DNA of 64,000 nt from assembly GCA_029204225.1 (NCBI GenBank), contig CM055107.1:4832353-4896352 (forward strand). The letters are read 5' to 3'. Position numbers and translations under genes: made by a program. The notes under the pieces were generated by a model. That model did not search any database and had not been told where the DNA came from. It saw only the letters and a list, made by a program, of their open reading frames with translations. The stretch's first letter is position 1; every line of letters starts with the position of its first letter. Source of the DNA: Diphasiastrum complanatum (taxonomy: Eukaryota; Streptophyta; Lycopodiopsida; Lycopodiales; Lycopodiaceae). Below are positions 22,822 to 33,720 of this stretch, piece after piece.

Positions 22822-23131
22822 TGTGTTACTATTCTCATTCCCCTTTGGGTGTTCATTAGGTGTAGATTAATGGGTTGCTATAGTTGGGTAAGCCTTAGCA
22901 ACTCTAGTTTAGCTCAAAAGCTTGTTAATTGGGAAGCCTTAACAAGTCTAGATTGTTCCTAGTTTCCGAGCACCAGTTGGGAAGCCTTGGTGTTCTTCCA
23001 TTTGTTTATGCTCTTTTCCATTTGTTGTAAGTTTTATGTAGATCTTAGAAAGTGGATGACCAGTCTGCTGCTACACTACAACCTGAACCATAGGTAGACC
23101 TAGCCATCGCACAATAGTTTTACTTCCAACA
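22822..23131 (+). repeat. LTR of a Ty3 element with Asp-type primer site
   Basis: The block ends TTTACTTCCAACA immediately before TTGGCGTCGTTGCC, a one-mismatch version of the tRNA-Asp primer site TGGCGCCGTTGCC used by Athila/Tat-type Ty3 elements. A plausible TG start is at 22822 (TGTGTTACTATTC), giving about 310 bp. The right end is well supported by the primer site; the left end is a guess. Confidence 0.55.
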
Positions 23132-23132
23132 T

Positions 23133-23145
23133 TGGCGTCGTTGCC
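23133..23145 (+). other. Primer binding site (tRNA-Asp type)
   Basis: TGGCGTCGTTGCC differs at one base from the complement of the 3' end of plant tRNA-Asp, and lies one base after a TG...CA LTR end. It marks the start of the internal region of a Ty3 element whose coding part is not recognisable downstream. Confidence 0.65.
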
Positions 23146-23486
23146 ATTTTTTAAGTTTTTCTTACATAAGCTTACCTTGTTTTTCTTTTGGTTCAAGTAA
23201 CTTATAGCTTATTTGGTTTAATATTGCTTGAACTTTTTGATTCAATCATAATTCCTAGTTTTGTTGTTTATTGATTTCAACTTTTTGTTGATTTGTTTAT
23301 TATGTTGTTGTAAATAGTATGACCATCCTATCTCTACTGACATTTTTATAAACATTATGTTTGCAATGCAGATCAACATTGGTTGCTGAAGACCATTTGG
23401 CCGATGAGATTTCCATTGGAAACTCACTAGGTTCTATTTTGACTTCTAAATCTACAAAATCAATGTTAAACAATAACAAAATGAAA

Positions 23487-23560
23487 AAGATTAAGGCTTC
23501 AGTTACTGAAAATATTATGAATGAAGATTAAGGCTTCAGTTACTGATAGCATTATGAATG
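23487..23560 (+). repeat. 37-bp tandem duplication
   Basis: Copies 23487-23523 and 23524-23560 (AAGATTAAGGCTTCAGTTAC...) differ at three bases. Because 37 is not a multiple of three, the duplication puts a stop into the protein-like frame that continues downstream. Confidence 0.9.
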
Positions 23561-24292
23561 AAGCTAGAAAAATATTGGACAATATATTGGTTCAAGGGGC
23601 ATGTGATTTTTCTAGCATCAGTAGGGAAGCATATGCAACAATGTTTAAGATGATAAAGGAGGCATTTGCACAGGTAAGTATTAAAAAGTTTTCAATCCCA
23701 CGACCATTTCATCTTTAAAAAAAGAGACATGTTAGACCAAGGTATGTAGACAATAGTTGGTAATCCATCTCCTATCAATGAAGTGTATTACTCGAAAGGA
23801 GAATGTCTAGCAAATAACAATTCCAACAATCTATTTACTGACATTAATCAATTACTAACATTCATCATAAATTTTTATGGTATTACAAATGAGAATGTCA
23901 ATAACAAGTTGATAGTTGTTCTCAAAGTAGATGAGTCTGAAATTATAAAAGGACAAAAAATGGAGAGAGTCAGTCTTACAATCATAAATGGAGCACTTTC
24001 AAATTCAGAAGACTCAGAAGGCCTCAACTTCAGTGTTCAATCAGAAAATGATATTTGGTGGTTTGCAGCTTTTCAGGTATAATAGTTCTTTCACATATTC
24101 AATAGAAATAATCTAATATGGATTTCATTTGAAAAATCTTCTCTGTGTTAATATTATTCTATATCATTTTTTTGTTTCTCTTGTAGGTGATGATAGAAGA
24201 CCATGACATTCTCTCATGGATATTTAATAGAATGTCATATCTCGCCACCATAAAAAATCACATGGATGGAGATCCAAGTTGCTTTTTTTGAA
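23521..24292 (+). pseudogene. Spliced fragment of an unidentified transposase-like gene (middle part)
   Basis: Three exon-like blocks with clean borders. The first ends at 23673 before GTAAGT and reads SIMNEARKILDNILVQGACD. The second (about 23760-24076, before GTATAA) reads INEVYYSKGECLANNNSNNL, then DINQLLTFIINFYGI, LIVVLKVDESEIIKGQKMER and FSVQSENDIWWFAAFQ. The third follows an acceptor TTGTAG ending at 24186, reads VMIEDHDILSWIFNRMSYL and stops near 24292. Conserved-looking acidic positions (VDE, SEND) could be remnants of a catalytic core, but that is a guess. No family named with confidence. Pieces that could belong to the same protein type lie at 25.2-26.1 kb (-) and 31.9-32.7 kb (+). 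Confidence 0.45.
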
Positions 24293-24299
24293 ACTTAAG

Positions 24300-24889
24300 T
24301 GGGCCATGCAAATGGTAGGTGGGGATTTGGGGTTGGTATGGAGGAGGGTTTGGGTCAGTTTTTACGGTTTGAGTTTTTTTACTTGTGAATTTCTTTTCTC
24401 AACATGGGTTTTTCAATTTTTATGAACTGATGTTTAAATTTTTGCAGTATCATATGAGTTAAAAAGTTGATAATAGATTTACGTTGCATTGACGGTTAAT
24501 TTCAATTTTATTGCTAAAAGTACCCATTTGCCAATTCATTGGTATAATTTGAAAATTAAAGCACGTATGGTCTAAAAAAATAGTTTTTTTGCAGACATTG
24601 CTTAATTTAGCAATTACTATACTCGCAATGAATGCATAAACCGAACGAAGTTGTTTTCATTTTTAGTTGGCAAGCAAATGGATATTGATGAAATTTTGGA
24701 GGGGGGTGCTACCATGATTCACCCGGCATCACCAGGAAGTGATGGGAGAGACCTAACAGTTCATGGTGTCAAAGCCATGGTTAGGTGGCCCAAGTTGTGG
24801 GACAAGTGACAACTAGGACTGCAACCAAGTGTGGCTTGAGGGGGGGTGTTGGAATATCAATCCACACTCTAGAGAGAACTATCAAACAT
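24300..24889. other. Non-coding spacer
   Basis: No coherent reading frame. It contains two G-rich tracts (near 24320-24350 and 24840). It lies between the spliced fragment and the tRNA-like sequence. Confidence 0.55.
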
Positions 24890-24961
24890 GGCGGATAGCT
24901 CAATGGTAGAGCATCCCATCCGATATGAGGGAGGTCCTAGGTTCGAATCCTAGTCTGTCCA
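24890..24961 (+). tRNA. tRNA-like sequence, probably a pseudogene, anticodon perhaps CCG (Arg)
   Basis: A 72-nt stretch has a good D arm (GCTC-AATGGTA-GAGC) and a perfect T arm (CTAGG-TTCGAAT-CCTAG), correctly spaced, with A as discriminator. The 3' acceptor strand TCTGTCC would need GGACAGA at the 5' end, but the sequence is GGCGGAT, so several pairs fail. The anticodon arm is also imperfect: TCCC pairs with GGGA around an enlarged loop containing ATCCGAT, which would place CCG as anticodon. The conserved T-arm box suggests descent from a real tRNA, possibly organelle-derived. Not expected to be functional. Confidence 0.6.
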
Positions 24962-25218
24962 TCCATATTATGATTTATGGATTTTTAACATCGATGACAA
25001 GGCCCCGATACTTTTGTGGACATTTCAAGCATTTCTTTTGATGTTTCGCCAATTTTTGTCTTTCAATTGTTTGTTGATCTCTGTGCACTTGAAACACTTT
25101 TGTAGCATCCACTACAAATGTAATAATTAAAATATTCAATAACATTATGATAATATTATAGTATTAATAATTTGAAAATTCAAAAATCAGAAGAAAAAAA
25201 TAAAGTATTGAAAAATAA

Positions 25219-26080
25219 TTAGTTTTTATCTTTCTTATCATTGGTCTTTACTAGTTGTTTGGCAGATTTTAACAACTCGCATGTCGAAAAAACTATCATT
25301 CGTGATTTTTTAGTAATCTTCACCAAACCAGAATCTCTCTTCCAAATCTTAAGAAAATATGAGTAACTTAAATAGGCAACATATTTTGTCTTAGCGAACT
25401 CCTTATACATAATTTTTTTTTCCAATTTTGTAAAATTATCTAGCAAGTAAAAATATAATGAATTTGGTAATTTCTCTCCATGCACATCCACAAAATGCTT
25501 TAGCCTAGCTGTAGCATTCAAAGCATCAGGAGACACAGTTTTACCCTACAATGATCCTTGAAATGTTAGATCTTTTTGAAGTCATGCATGTATTCTTTGA
25601 AGACGTGAATTTTCAATTGCATGAACATCTTTCTAGATTTTTCGACAAATCTCTGTTGCATTTAAAACATATGCATACGAGTTTTTGTTAGGTCTCACTG
25701 TTGCACACGAATAGTAATTCTTTTCACCTTTATTTTGCAAAAAAAAGTTGGATCTCAATTTATCGATCTCCTTGTTGTTTAATTTCTATAAACAAGAGGG
25801 TGAACAACAAATAATGCATCCTACCTTCTGAATCTCTTGTTTTGTAATCAATTGTTTTTGACATTTTGTCAAAATAGATGAAGATTTCAAGTCTCTCTTA
25901 TATCTTTTCTTTGTCTTGTAGTTGTTTGAACAAGTTGAGAACGTGTAGGCATATCTACCTGAACATCAAGTTGTTGTTTATTTACCTCAGCTGGTTCTGC
26001 AATGTCAGAAGAATCAAGATTCTCAATAAATATAGCTCTTTTGGATTTGATCGGATTCAAGTGAACCTTCTTCAAATATG
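25219..26080 (-). pseudogene. Spliced-gene fragment, N-terminal part of a transposase-like protein
   Basis: On the minus strand one frame runs with only scattered stops from about 25840 to 25219. It has a Cys pair (GCIICCSPSCL), then KLNNKEIDKLRSNFFLQN and YSCATVRPNKNSYAYVLNAT. The final 105 codons are uninterrupted (25536-25219): RLKHFVDVHGEKLPNSLYFY, KIMYKEFAKTKYVAYLSYSY and FLKIWKRDSGLVKITKKSR, then FSTCELLKSAKQL. The pattern LP...K.(v/M)Y.eF....v..(s)YS.FL.IWkr....v.I.k......C is typical of the DNA-binding N-half of large eukaryotic transposase-like proteins. Upstream (26075-25887) another frame gives DSSDIAEPAEVNKQQLDVQV. Exact family not named. Confidence 0.4.
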
Positions 26081-26179
26081 TGAAAAACTTTCACGTCAAG
26101 GATCAATTGGTTGATGACGATCGGTAGATGTACTTGAATCCATGACTGAGTGAATTGAATTATGTGAATCATCACTCAC

Positions 26180-26600
26180 CAACTCTTCTGATTCATCAAA
26201 ACGATCTTGCAATGTTGTTTCTCTCCTTGCTGGACTTTCGTATGTTGCTTAATAGTGTTCAACACACTATAGTGGGGTTTTATGTGTTTATGAAGCCATT
26301 CATTGGGTTTCTAGTGATGATATTGCCTTGGAAGTGATAGATCACAATGAGTTCTCGATAATTAATAAATCCTTTGTTGTTGATAAAGCAATTTCATTGG
26401 ATAACTATTTTTGTAATAGTTTGAAAAGTGTCATAAAAGATGAAATGTAATCTGTATTGGAAATCTTTAGGTCCACATGCTTTGAGCATGATAATTCCAA
26501 TGTAAGGACCAAATTATACTATTTCAATGACAGGAATAATGGTAGTGTTTTGCTCTTCAAGTAGAGATTGTAGAATCTACTTGTTTTCCATCAAAGAAGT
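26180..26600 (+). pseudogene. Unidentified degenerate coding fragment
   Basis: The plus frame reads GVLCVYEAIHWVSSDDIALE, then VIDHNEFSIINKSFVVDKAI and DNYFCNSLKSVIKDEM-stop. Past the stop it continues with NSNVRTKLYYFNDRNNGS. Stops are few and the composition is protein-like. No family recognised. It lies between the minus-strand transposase-like fragment and a copia LTR. Confidence 0.3.
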
Positions 26601-26659
26601 TGTCAATGTTGGAAATGTGATCTTTCAAGAGTGAAAGATTTGTAGACTTGAAGAAGCAC

Positions 26660-27229
26660 CTTTGGATCAACATCTTATTCAATTCATTGATGGTTTGGAG
26701 TCAAGTCAAGTGGAGGAGCAAGCTCAATACCCGAGGACTCCAAGAAGAACCTTGAGTATGAAGATGCAGCCATCAAGGCTCAATCATATGGATCAAGCAA
26801 GGCAAGTTGTAATTGAAAATCGACCAACTAGCTATCTACCAAGCATGACTCTAGGAAATAGACTAGGGTCTCATCTTAGGGCAAAAAGACTGAGTCAACT
26901 TCCTTATTACATGCTGGAAATCCACCTAACTTCACAAAGGAAGTTGAATTTGCTATGTATTCCAAGCTCCTATAGTGAGAAGATAGAATATTTTTGGAGC
27001 TCATTGGCAATCTCAAGCACTCCACTATGTACATTGAGTTTTTGTGATCCAAATGCAACCAAATCAATTTCTACTTGTTTCTTAGCTTGAAGGCCATACT
27101 ACAACAAATTGCCAATCTAGATCAACTTTTTTGTGTCTAGTTTTTTGATAGATTGTTAAGCAAGCATCCAATTACTCTTGTGGATCTTTTGTAGATACAT
27201 TTATGGTCCTAAAGTATAGTACTTTCACA
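26660..27229 (+). repeat. Copia LTR
   Basis: Matches the LTR with a primer site at 39512-40133 (inverted) and the decayed LTR at 17.4-18.0 kb. It ends ATAGTACTTTCACA at 27229, the same end that adjoins the primer site at 39.5 kb. No primer site follows here, so it is a solo or 3' LTR. Just before it (26650-26780) a plus frame reads LEEAPLDQHLIQFIDGLESS, then QYPRTPRRTLSMK, like the acidic linker upstream of copia RT, but that is uncertain. The left end is inferred from the length of the other copy. Confidence 0.68.
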
Positions 27230-27239
27230 CTTGCCAGAT

Positions 27240-27985
27240 TTCCAATTGTCGTCTTTATCAAAATCTATCTCACTTTTGAGATCATTATAACTATAATCAA
27301 TAATGTCAAAAAATTTTGAAAACTGTTTTCCAAAAATTGAGAAGACTTCATCCTCTCTCAAATTAAAAACTTCTATATCATTAAAAGAAATATAACTGTC
27401 ATTATTTATAAAGTATACAAGAACATTGAGTATAGTTATTGTATTGATAGGAGTTGAAGTTGGAAGAGAATCAAAGAGGATTATAGAACGTGAGAGAGTT
27501 GCTCAAAATCTGAAGCCATTGATGCTTCAGTTTCAACTCCTATATCAGTACCTAGTTCATCTACTTTGATTGGAACAAATGCAGATGCTTCAATCAAGGG
27601 AACAACAGAAGATTCAAGAGACTCATTATCTAAAATTTCGTCAGAGATATAAAAGACAAATGTCATTCCTTTGATAAGAAGGTGATAGTTTCTCTTGTGG
27701 ATATCGCAATATGTATTTCTCTTAAAGTGTTCATGGAGGTTGGCTTACTTTCTGTCATGTTTGTGCTTAGCGGATGGTTGAGAATATACAAGGTCATGAA
27801 AATGAACGAAACTACAATTGTCTATATCTCTAACAGGAGTAATAATACTCTGAGAAAAATGATCAAGAAGAGCAAGAAATTTAAATCGATTCTCGCAAAC
27901 TAGCTTATCGATATCAAAAGGTGCAAAAAATATAGAGAAAAAATACTCAAATTTGTCAGATGGAATGTCATTGGCTTTCAAAAAC
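27240..27985 (-). pseudogene. Unidentified degenerate coding region
   Basis: Three linked minus frames. 27981-27745 begins MKANDIPSDKFEYFFSIFFA and continues DKLVCENRFKFLALLDHFS. 27666-27481 reads MTFVFYISDEILDNESLESS and VVPLIEASAFVPIKVDELGT. From about 27500 to 27236 the strand reads LPTSTPINTITILNVLVYF, then YISFNDIEVFNLREDEVFSI and FFDIIDYSYNDLKSEIDFD. The last part resembles the minus ORF at 33831-33322 (EFSDIIDFDVDDLLPGVED), suggesting two copies of one family. Acidic linker-like composition; function unknown. Confidence 0.35.
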
Positions 27986-28522
27986 CACCCTAAGATTATT
28001 GTCTGTGGACCTTGAAGAACTTGTCATATCTGTGACCTTGAAGACCTTCAACCTTGAACGATATCGGTTCAGCGTGCGTGAAAGTCACCAGACGTGAAAC
28101 CTCAATAAAGTCATGCGCCGATTCAATACTACAGTCTACAAAGCCTGATATCGGTCAACGCGCGAATATGAGACATGGATGGTCCTTGGATGAAGTCACG
28201 CATTGATTCACTATGGCGGCATAAATTGTGAACTAAATGACTCAAGTGGAAGGCGTTATGAAAAAAGGATCACGAAATCTAAATGACTCAAGTGGTTCTT
28301 ATATTTATGGCTGTCATGCCCATGATCGGCCTCGAGTAGCGTGTTCATGCTAGGGACTAGTAGACCAACAACCCGTTGTTGCGGGAGCACATGCGTGGGA
28401 CTGATTCGTGTTCGTCATCACTTCGTCTTCTTTATCATGTTTCTATCTTTTAATTTTCTTTTGTGCGAAAGCCCTTACAGGATCCCAGACACTCAACTAC
28501 GCATCACAGAACATATTCTATT

Positions 28523-29164
28523 CTAGCAATTATGATCCACAGCACAAACTTTCGTGAAGAGAGCCTTCTCTTGATCACTGCTTCCCTCTCCTTCGTCTCT
28601 CATCAGTCTCTCATCAGCGACAAGACTGACTGCTTTGTCGATTGTCATATCTGGTAGACTCAGTATGAGCATTCTCAACGACTGATAGGATGTTGGTAGA
28701 GATTTCATAAAGTACATCAACTGTTGTGGTGTTGGGACCTGGTGCTCTTGTCCTGATGCAGCAAGTTGAGTGAAGATCGTTCTGATATTTTCAACGTGTT
28801 GATCTAACTGGTTGCCATCCCACCGTATTGATTGTAGCTGATTGTGAAGGTGCATGACTGAAGCTACAGTCCTCACTTCATACTTCTGCTTTGATCCTTC
28901 CCATGCTGCATGGCTGCTTTCGCAGTCTTCAATCTGCATGAGTAGATCTTCATTTATGGACGAAATGACGATCGCCATTGCGCGCTCATCCTTTCTGATC
29001 CATTCACCTCTCCTCGGGCCTCCCTCTGGAGGCTGCACCTCTGAGAGGTTGGTCACTGACCAGATGCCTTCGCCCTTCAGGAGTGTTTTGATTTTGAATT
29101 TTCAGATTCTGTAATTTGCGCCATCGAGACTGATTGCTACTCTGGTCTGGGTTGTCGTAGCCAT
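28523..29164 (-). pseudogene. Copia gag (UBN2 type)
   Basis: Gag capsid precursor. The start is the ATG at 29164 (MATTTQTRVAISLDGANYRI), followed by a stop at 29104-29102 where the family has Trp, then KFKIKTLLKGEGIWSV. The long frame has SSINEDLLMQIEDCESSHAA and QLDQHVENIRTIFTQLAASG, then PTSYQSLRMLILSLPDM. No zinc knuckle: the frame enters residual LTR sequence near 28547 and stops at 28523. Confidence 0.85.
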
Positions 29165-29216
29165 ATTATGTTGTCTGGAAGAATCACTGCTGGGATATCA
29201 GTAGTGACAATTTGTC

Positions 29217-29229
29217 AGCTCTGATACCA
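29217..29229 (-). other. Primer binding site of nested copia (tRNA-Met type)
   Basis: On the minus strand TGGTATCAGAGCT follows directly on the LTR end ACGACA. This is complementary to the 3' end of initiator tRNA-Met, as usual for plant copia. Confidence 0.85.
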
Positions 29230-30500
29230 TGTCGTGGGAGCTCGTGCGTGGGACCAATTCGTGTTCATCCTCACTTCGTCTTCTTTATCGCGAACAATTT
29301 TCTGTCTTTTAATTTTCTTTTGTGCGGAAGCCCTTACAGGATCCCAGACACTCGACTACGCATCACAAAACATATTCTATTCTAGCAATCATGATCCACA
29401 TCACAAGACGAGATGCACGAAAATAGAGTGACTGAATTATCAGTTTTAGTTTAGAGTGAATTCGTTAGTGTCTCACTTGTTGGCGGAATGACATTCTACT
29501 CTTTCATTGTGTCCTGCTCGTTGGCAGACTTTCATGCACAACTATGGTGTCTTTTCTTTCTTACTCTATCCGCTACGTCTCTCCCTATCTCCAGATCTCT
29601 GTATTCACTTATGTATTCACTACTAACTTTTTGATCCAGAGAGGATCGTTTATACCTCCACTATGTGGAGTTTACAAGGTAGCTTAACATAGAATCACAT
29701 CACTAGTTAACGCTAATCAACTAGTTAGTTAGTCTGTGTCGTTGCTACTCGTTTCAGCTGGGCGTGAAGCCCGTTGCGTTTCCAGTTGGTAGCGCGAAAG
29801 ATTTTCCTTCGTCTGTTTCGTAATCTCCCATTTGCTTTCGTTCTTTTCGTAATTTTTGTTTCGCGTCCCTTTTTTGGCTTTGCGATCCTGGAGGGGTGTT
29901 TGCGATTCGCGAATCGTTTGTGCTTCGAGTCAAAGACTCGTTGACTATTAAGAATTGTTCTCGTTCGTGCTTCGAGTCAAAGTCATGTTGACTGTCGCGA
30001 ATTGTTCGACCTTCATGTCTTGTTCATGCTGCCACAAAGTTGCAAGAGTTCACCATTTATGACACCCGTAAGTTAATTGTGACTATAAGGGAATTGGGGC
30101 CCTTATGTGTACATGGTCATAATTAATGGTTGTAGGCCTAAACACATGGTGGTGGAGTTGGTATGGGTCTATCAGTGAGTCACTAGGGAACTGGATGACG
30201 TGGCCCAAATAGGCTGTAGAGGTGTCCAGTAAGGTGTCACAGTGCACTACTAGTGGTGCATGGGCCTTGGAGGGTATATGTATACCTGCTGGGCTCTCAC
30301 TAGTGTATGCTTGATTTGTGATGAGTAGCTACATGCTGCTGGTGTGACTCCTCTTTCCATGACTCTGATTGATCCATAGCTTGGGGGCTAGATCCGTACG
30401 GTCTAGGTTTGGTTGGGTTGGTTTAACCTCCACCGGTTCCCATGTGTTGTTGCTTTGTATGGTACGCTTAGGCTAGAATCCTGTTGTGAGGACTTTACAT

Positions 30501-30513
30501 TGGTATCAGAGCC
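30501..30513 (+). other. Primer binding site of chromovirus (tRNA-Met type)
   Basis: TGGTATCAGAGCC lies one base after the LTR end at 30499 and matches the initiator tRNA-Met complement. Confidence 0.88.
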
Positions 30514-31587
<1,074 letters not shown>

Positions 31588-31925
31588 GGGTTCGGGCCTG
31601 GATACCTCTTGATATTCTGTAGCGAGCGTGAGGGAGGACCCGTGAAGCAGCCCGAGGTGAGAGAAGGGAAAGTAGAAAGGGGGGGGGGGGTAGGGTATCG
31701 TGGCTTTGACACTTGGAATTGGCACTTTTAACATAGAATGACATTTAGCAGGAGATCTGAAGACATTAAAATGTATCCCATGGCGCTAACTCTAAACACT
31801 TGTGTTTGTACTGCATGCAGACAACAAAAGACATGACAAGGAGTATAGGAATATCAAGATCTCGAGAAGATCCTAATTGGAAATTTGTACTATCAATTCT
31901 TCTTTAGAATGTTCATATCTATACA

Positions 31926-32731
31926 TTGCATGCAGAGGTGCGTATAATAGAAAAAATAATATATCTTCACATCTTGTTTGCATGGAATTCCGAGCCAGAG
32001 GCCTCTGCGAATGAAGCTATTTTCAGATTAGAGGATGTGTTGTCCAAATCAGGCTTACATAAAGGCCATGTTAAAATAAAAAAAGATGACAAGCTATCAA
32101 GTAAAATAGGAAATATTTCATTCAAGCCGAGAATTGGAGGATCCAAAGCTCGTAGATTTTTATCAAATTATTCCGGCAAAGAATCCAAGATTCAATATTT
32201 GGTTTGGAAAGAGATGCAACTCAAGATTTTGAAAAAGAAGGTTCTACTCGTCTACACAAAGTAGAAGTTTGGAGAAAATTTTTAGACAACATGGTGAAAT
32301 ACTTGAGAAAGATAAATTTTCAAATACTGATGTACAAATGATATAGAAAACAACCAGTGAATTTGTGGATGCAGTTCGAAGTGCATGGGGTGTAGATCAT
32401 ATAACACATTATATGGTAAGATTTTGATGTTACACTAGTATAGACAAGTATGTGCAATTAATTTAGATGCTTTTGGTACTGATTTAGATTTTGTTTTTAT
32501 GAAGTGCAGCACATATTACGGCATCATTCGACATTCTTTGCAAGAAGTAGTGGAAGTATTAGCATATGGTCATCGCAAGGAATGGAAAAATCTCATTGGC
32601 AAGCAAGAGCGGCATTTTATAAAAGCACACAACATGGTGGGACTAGCACAAAGAACAATTATATATTGCAACTTTTCCAATGTTTTCACAAAAGAGTCCA
32701 AATTTGTCATAATACAAAACCGACGGTATAA
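31926..32731 (+). pseudogene. Spliced-gene fragment, C-terminal part of a transposase-like protein
   Basis: The 5' block (31926-32262) holds EASANEAIFRLEDVLSKSGL and KPRIGGSKARRFLSNYSG. A second frame reads STRLHKVEVWRKFLDN. The third frame has KTTSEFVDAVRSAWGVDHIT up to a donor at 32416 (ATG/GTAAG). The acceptor AGTGCAG ends at 32509, and the next exon continues in phase: HILRHHSTFFARSSGSISIW, then SSQGMEKSHWQARAAFYKST and QHGGTSTKNNYILQLFQCF, stopping at 32731. The block S.QGmEKsH...RA.f..sTqhGG......ilQlFq is, from memory, a conserved C-terminal signature of a family of large transposase-like proteins in eukaryotes; I cannot name it exactly. Stops and frame breaks show a dead copy. Confidence 0.5.
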
Positions 32732-33321
32732 AAAATTTCAAAAAACATACAAATTTATACAAGCCAATAGGAAATAGACATACAGAGAGATTTTCTATAT
32801 TAAATGGAAATTCTTACAAAGTATAATTCTCCAATATCTAACTTACTCAGATCAATGTAGGTTGCATGCAATGCAAAATGAGATGATCTGAACATGGAAT
32901 TCACTGGTCCATATCCTAAAAGTTTAAGTGCAATGGTTTTCTTAACAAAAATTATTTTATGCACCCTATTAAAGTTATGTCCTCCAAGAAAATGAGAAAA
33001 TGCATTGATTGCCATAATCATTGTATCACCATGTTGATAGAACTTCGAATGGGCAACACTTATCTCATTATTCTTGAAAAACTTTAGATAATGCCCTAGT
33101 GCATGATCTCTTGAAAATTCTCCAGCAGAAGACCTATGCCCTCCTCAACGAATTGCAAAATCATCAAGGAAAATTGTTTCCTGAAATGAAAAAATGCAAG
33201 CTCCAATATAAAATCTGACATAACAGATCTACTAGTACATAATAAGATACAAAACTTACGCATTCGGCTTTGTCTTCCTCGATTACTATCTCTCCATCAA
33301 TATTATGTCCACCTTTCGATG

Positions 33322-33720
33322 TCAATAAGGTTGGTGAATAGACAGATGGTTTTGGAAAACCAAGCTGACTTTGAAATCTAAGAAACTCCTCTTTAGCCCA
33401 TCATATTCTTTTTGGCGCATTTCCTCCACAGCCATTTTCAAACAATCTTTCCATGAATAAAACTCATTTTTATTTACATCCTCAACACCAGGGAGAAGAT
33501 CATCAACATCAAAATCAATTATATCTGAAAATTCATGAAGCTCTTTGCTCAAAATGCAAAGATTCTCAACTTCTGTGATATAAAAAAGATCCGATATATC
33601 TGCTAGTGTCAAAAAAGAATTATTATTTATATTATAAGTAGGCAATATGATTAGAGATTTATCATAAGGAGAAATGGTAGTGGATGTGGATAACGCCAGC
33701 ACCTCTAGAGACTTGCCTCT
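33322..33720 (-). pseudogene. Unidentified acidic coding fragment
   Basis: The minus frame, open from 33831 to 33322, looks protein-like from about 33690 downward: STTISPYDKSLIILPTYNIN, then LTLADISDLFYITEVENLCI, EFSDIIDFDVDDLLPGVED and FYSWKDCLKMAVEEMRQKEY. Similar order and motifs occur at 27.24-27.5 kb on the same strand. The 33831-33700 part overlaps a better plus-strand frame and is probably a shadow. No family recognised. Confidence 0.35.

Larger units (their letters stand above)
28377..30064 (-). mobile_element. Truncated copia element nested in the chromovirus LTR
   Basis: On the minus strand: a 5' LTR of 835 bp (30064-29230, TGTCATAAAT...CCCACGACA), a tRNA-Met-type primer site (29229-29217), gag (29164 to about 28550), then the last 171 bp of a 3' LTR (to 28377), ending CCCGCAACA. 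The flanks carry the perfect 5-bp target duplication CCCGT (28372-28376 and 30065-30069). All pol and most of the 3' LTR were deleted after insertion. The gag frame runs straight into the residual LTR. A non-autonomous relic, younger than its host LTR. Confidence 0.92.
28312..30499 (+). repeat. Ty3 chromovirus 5' LTR, interrupted by a copia element
   Basis: Starts TGTCATGCCC at 28312 and ends GACTTTACA at 30499, immediately before a primer site. It matches the minus-strand LTR at 7152-7645 along its length. At 28376/30070 it is split by a copia insertion of 1.69 kb plus a 5-bp duplication (CCCGT); the uninterrupted LTR near 7.58 kb shows the unfilled target. Without the insert the LTR is about 495 bp. 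Confidence 0.92.
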
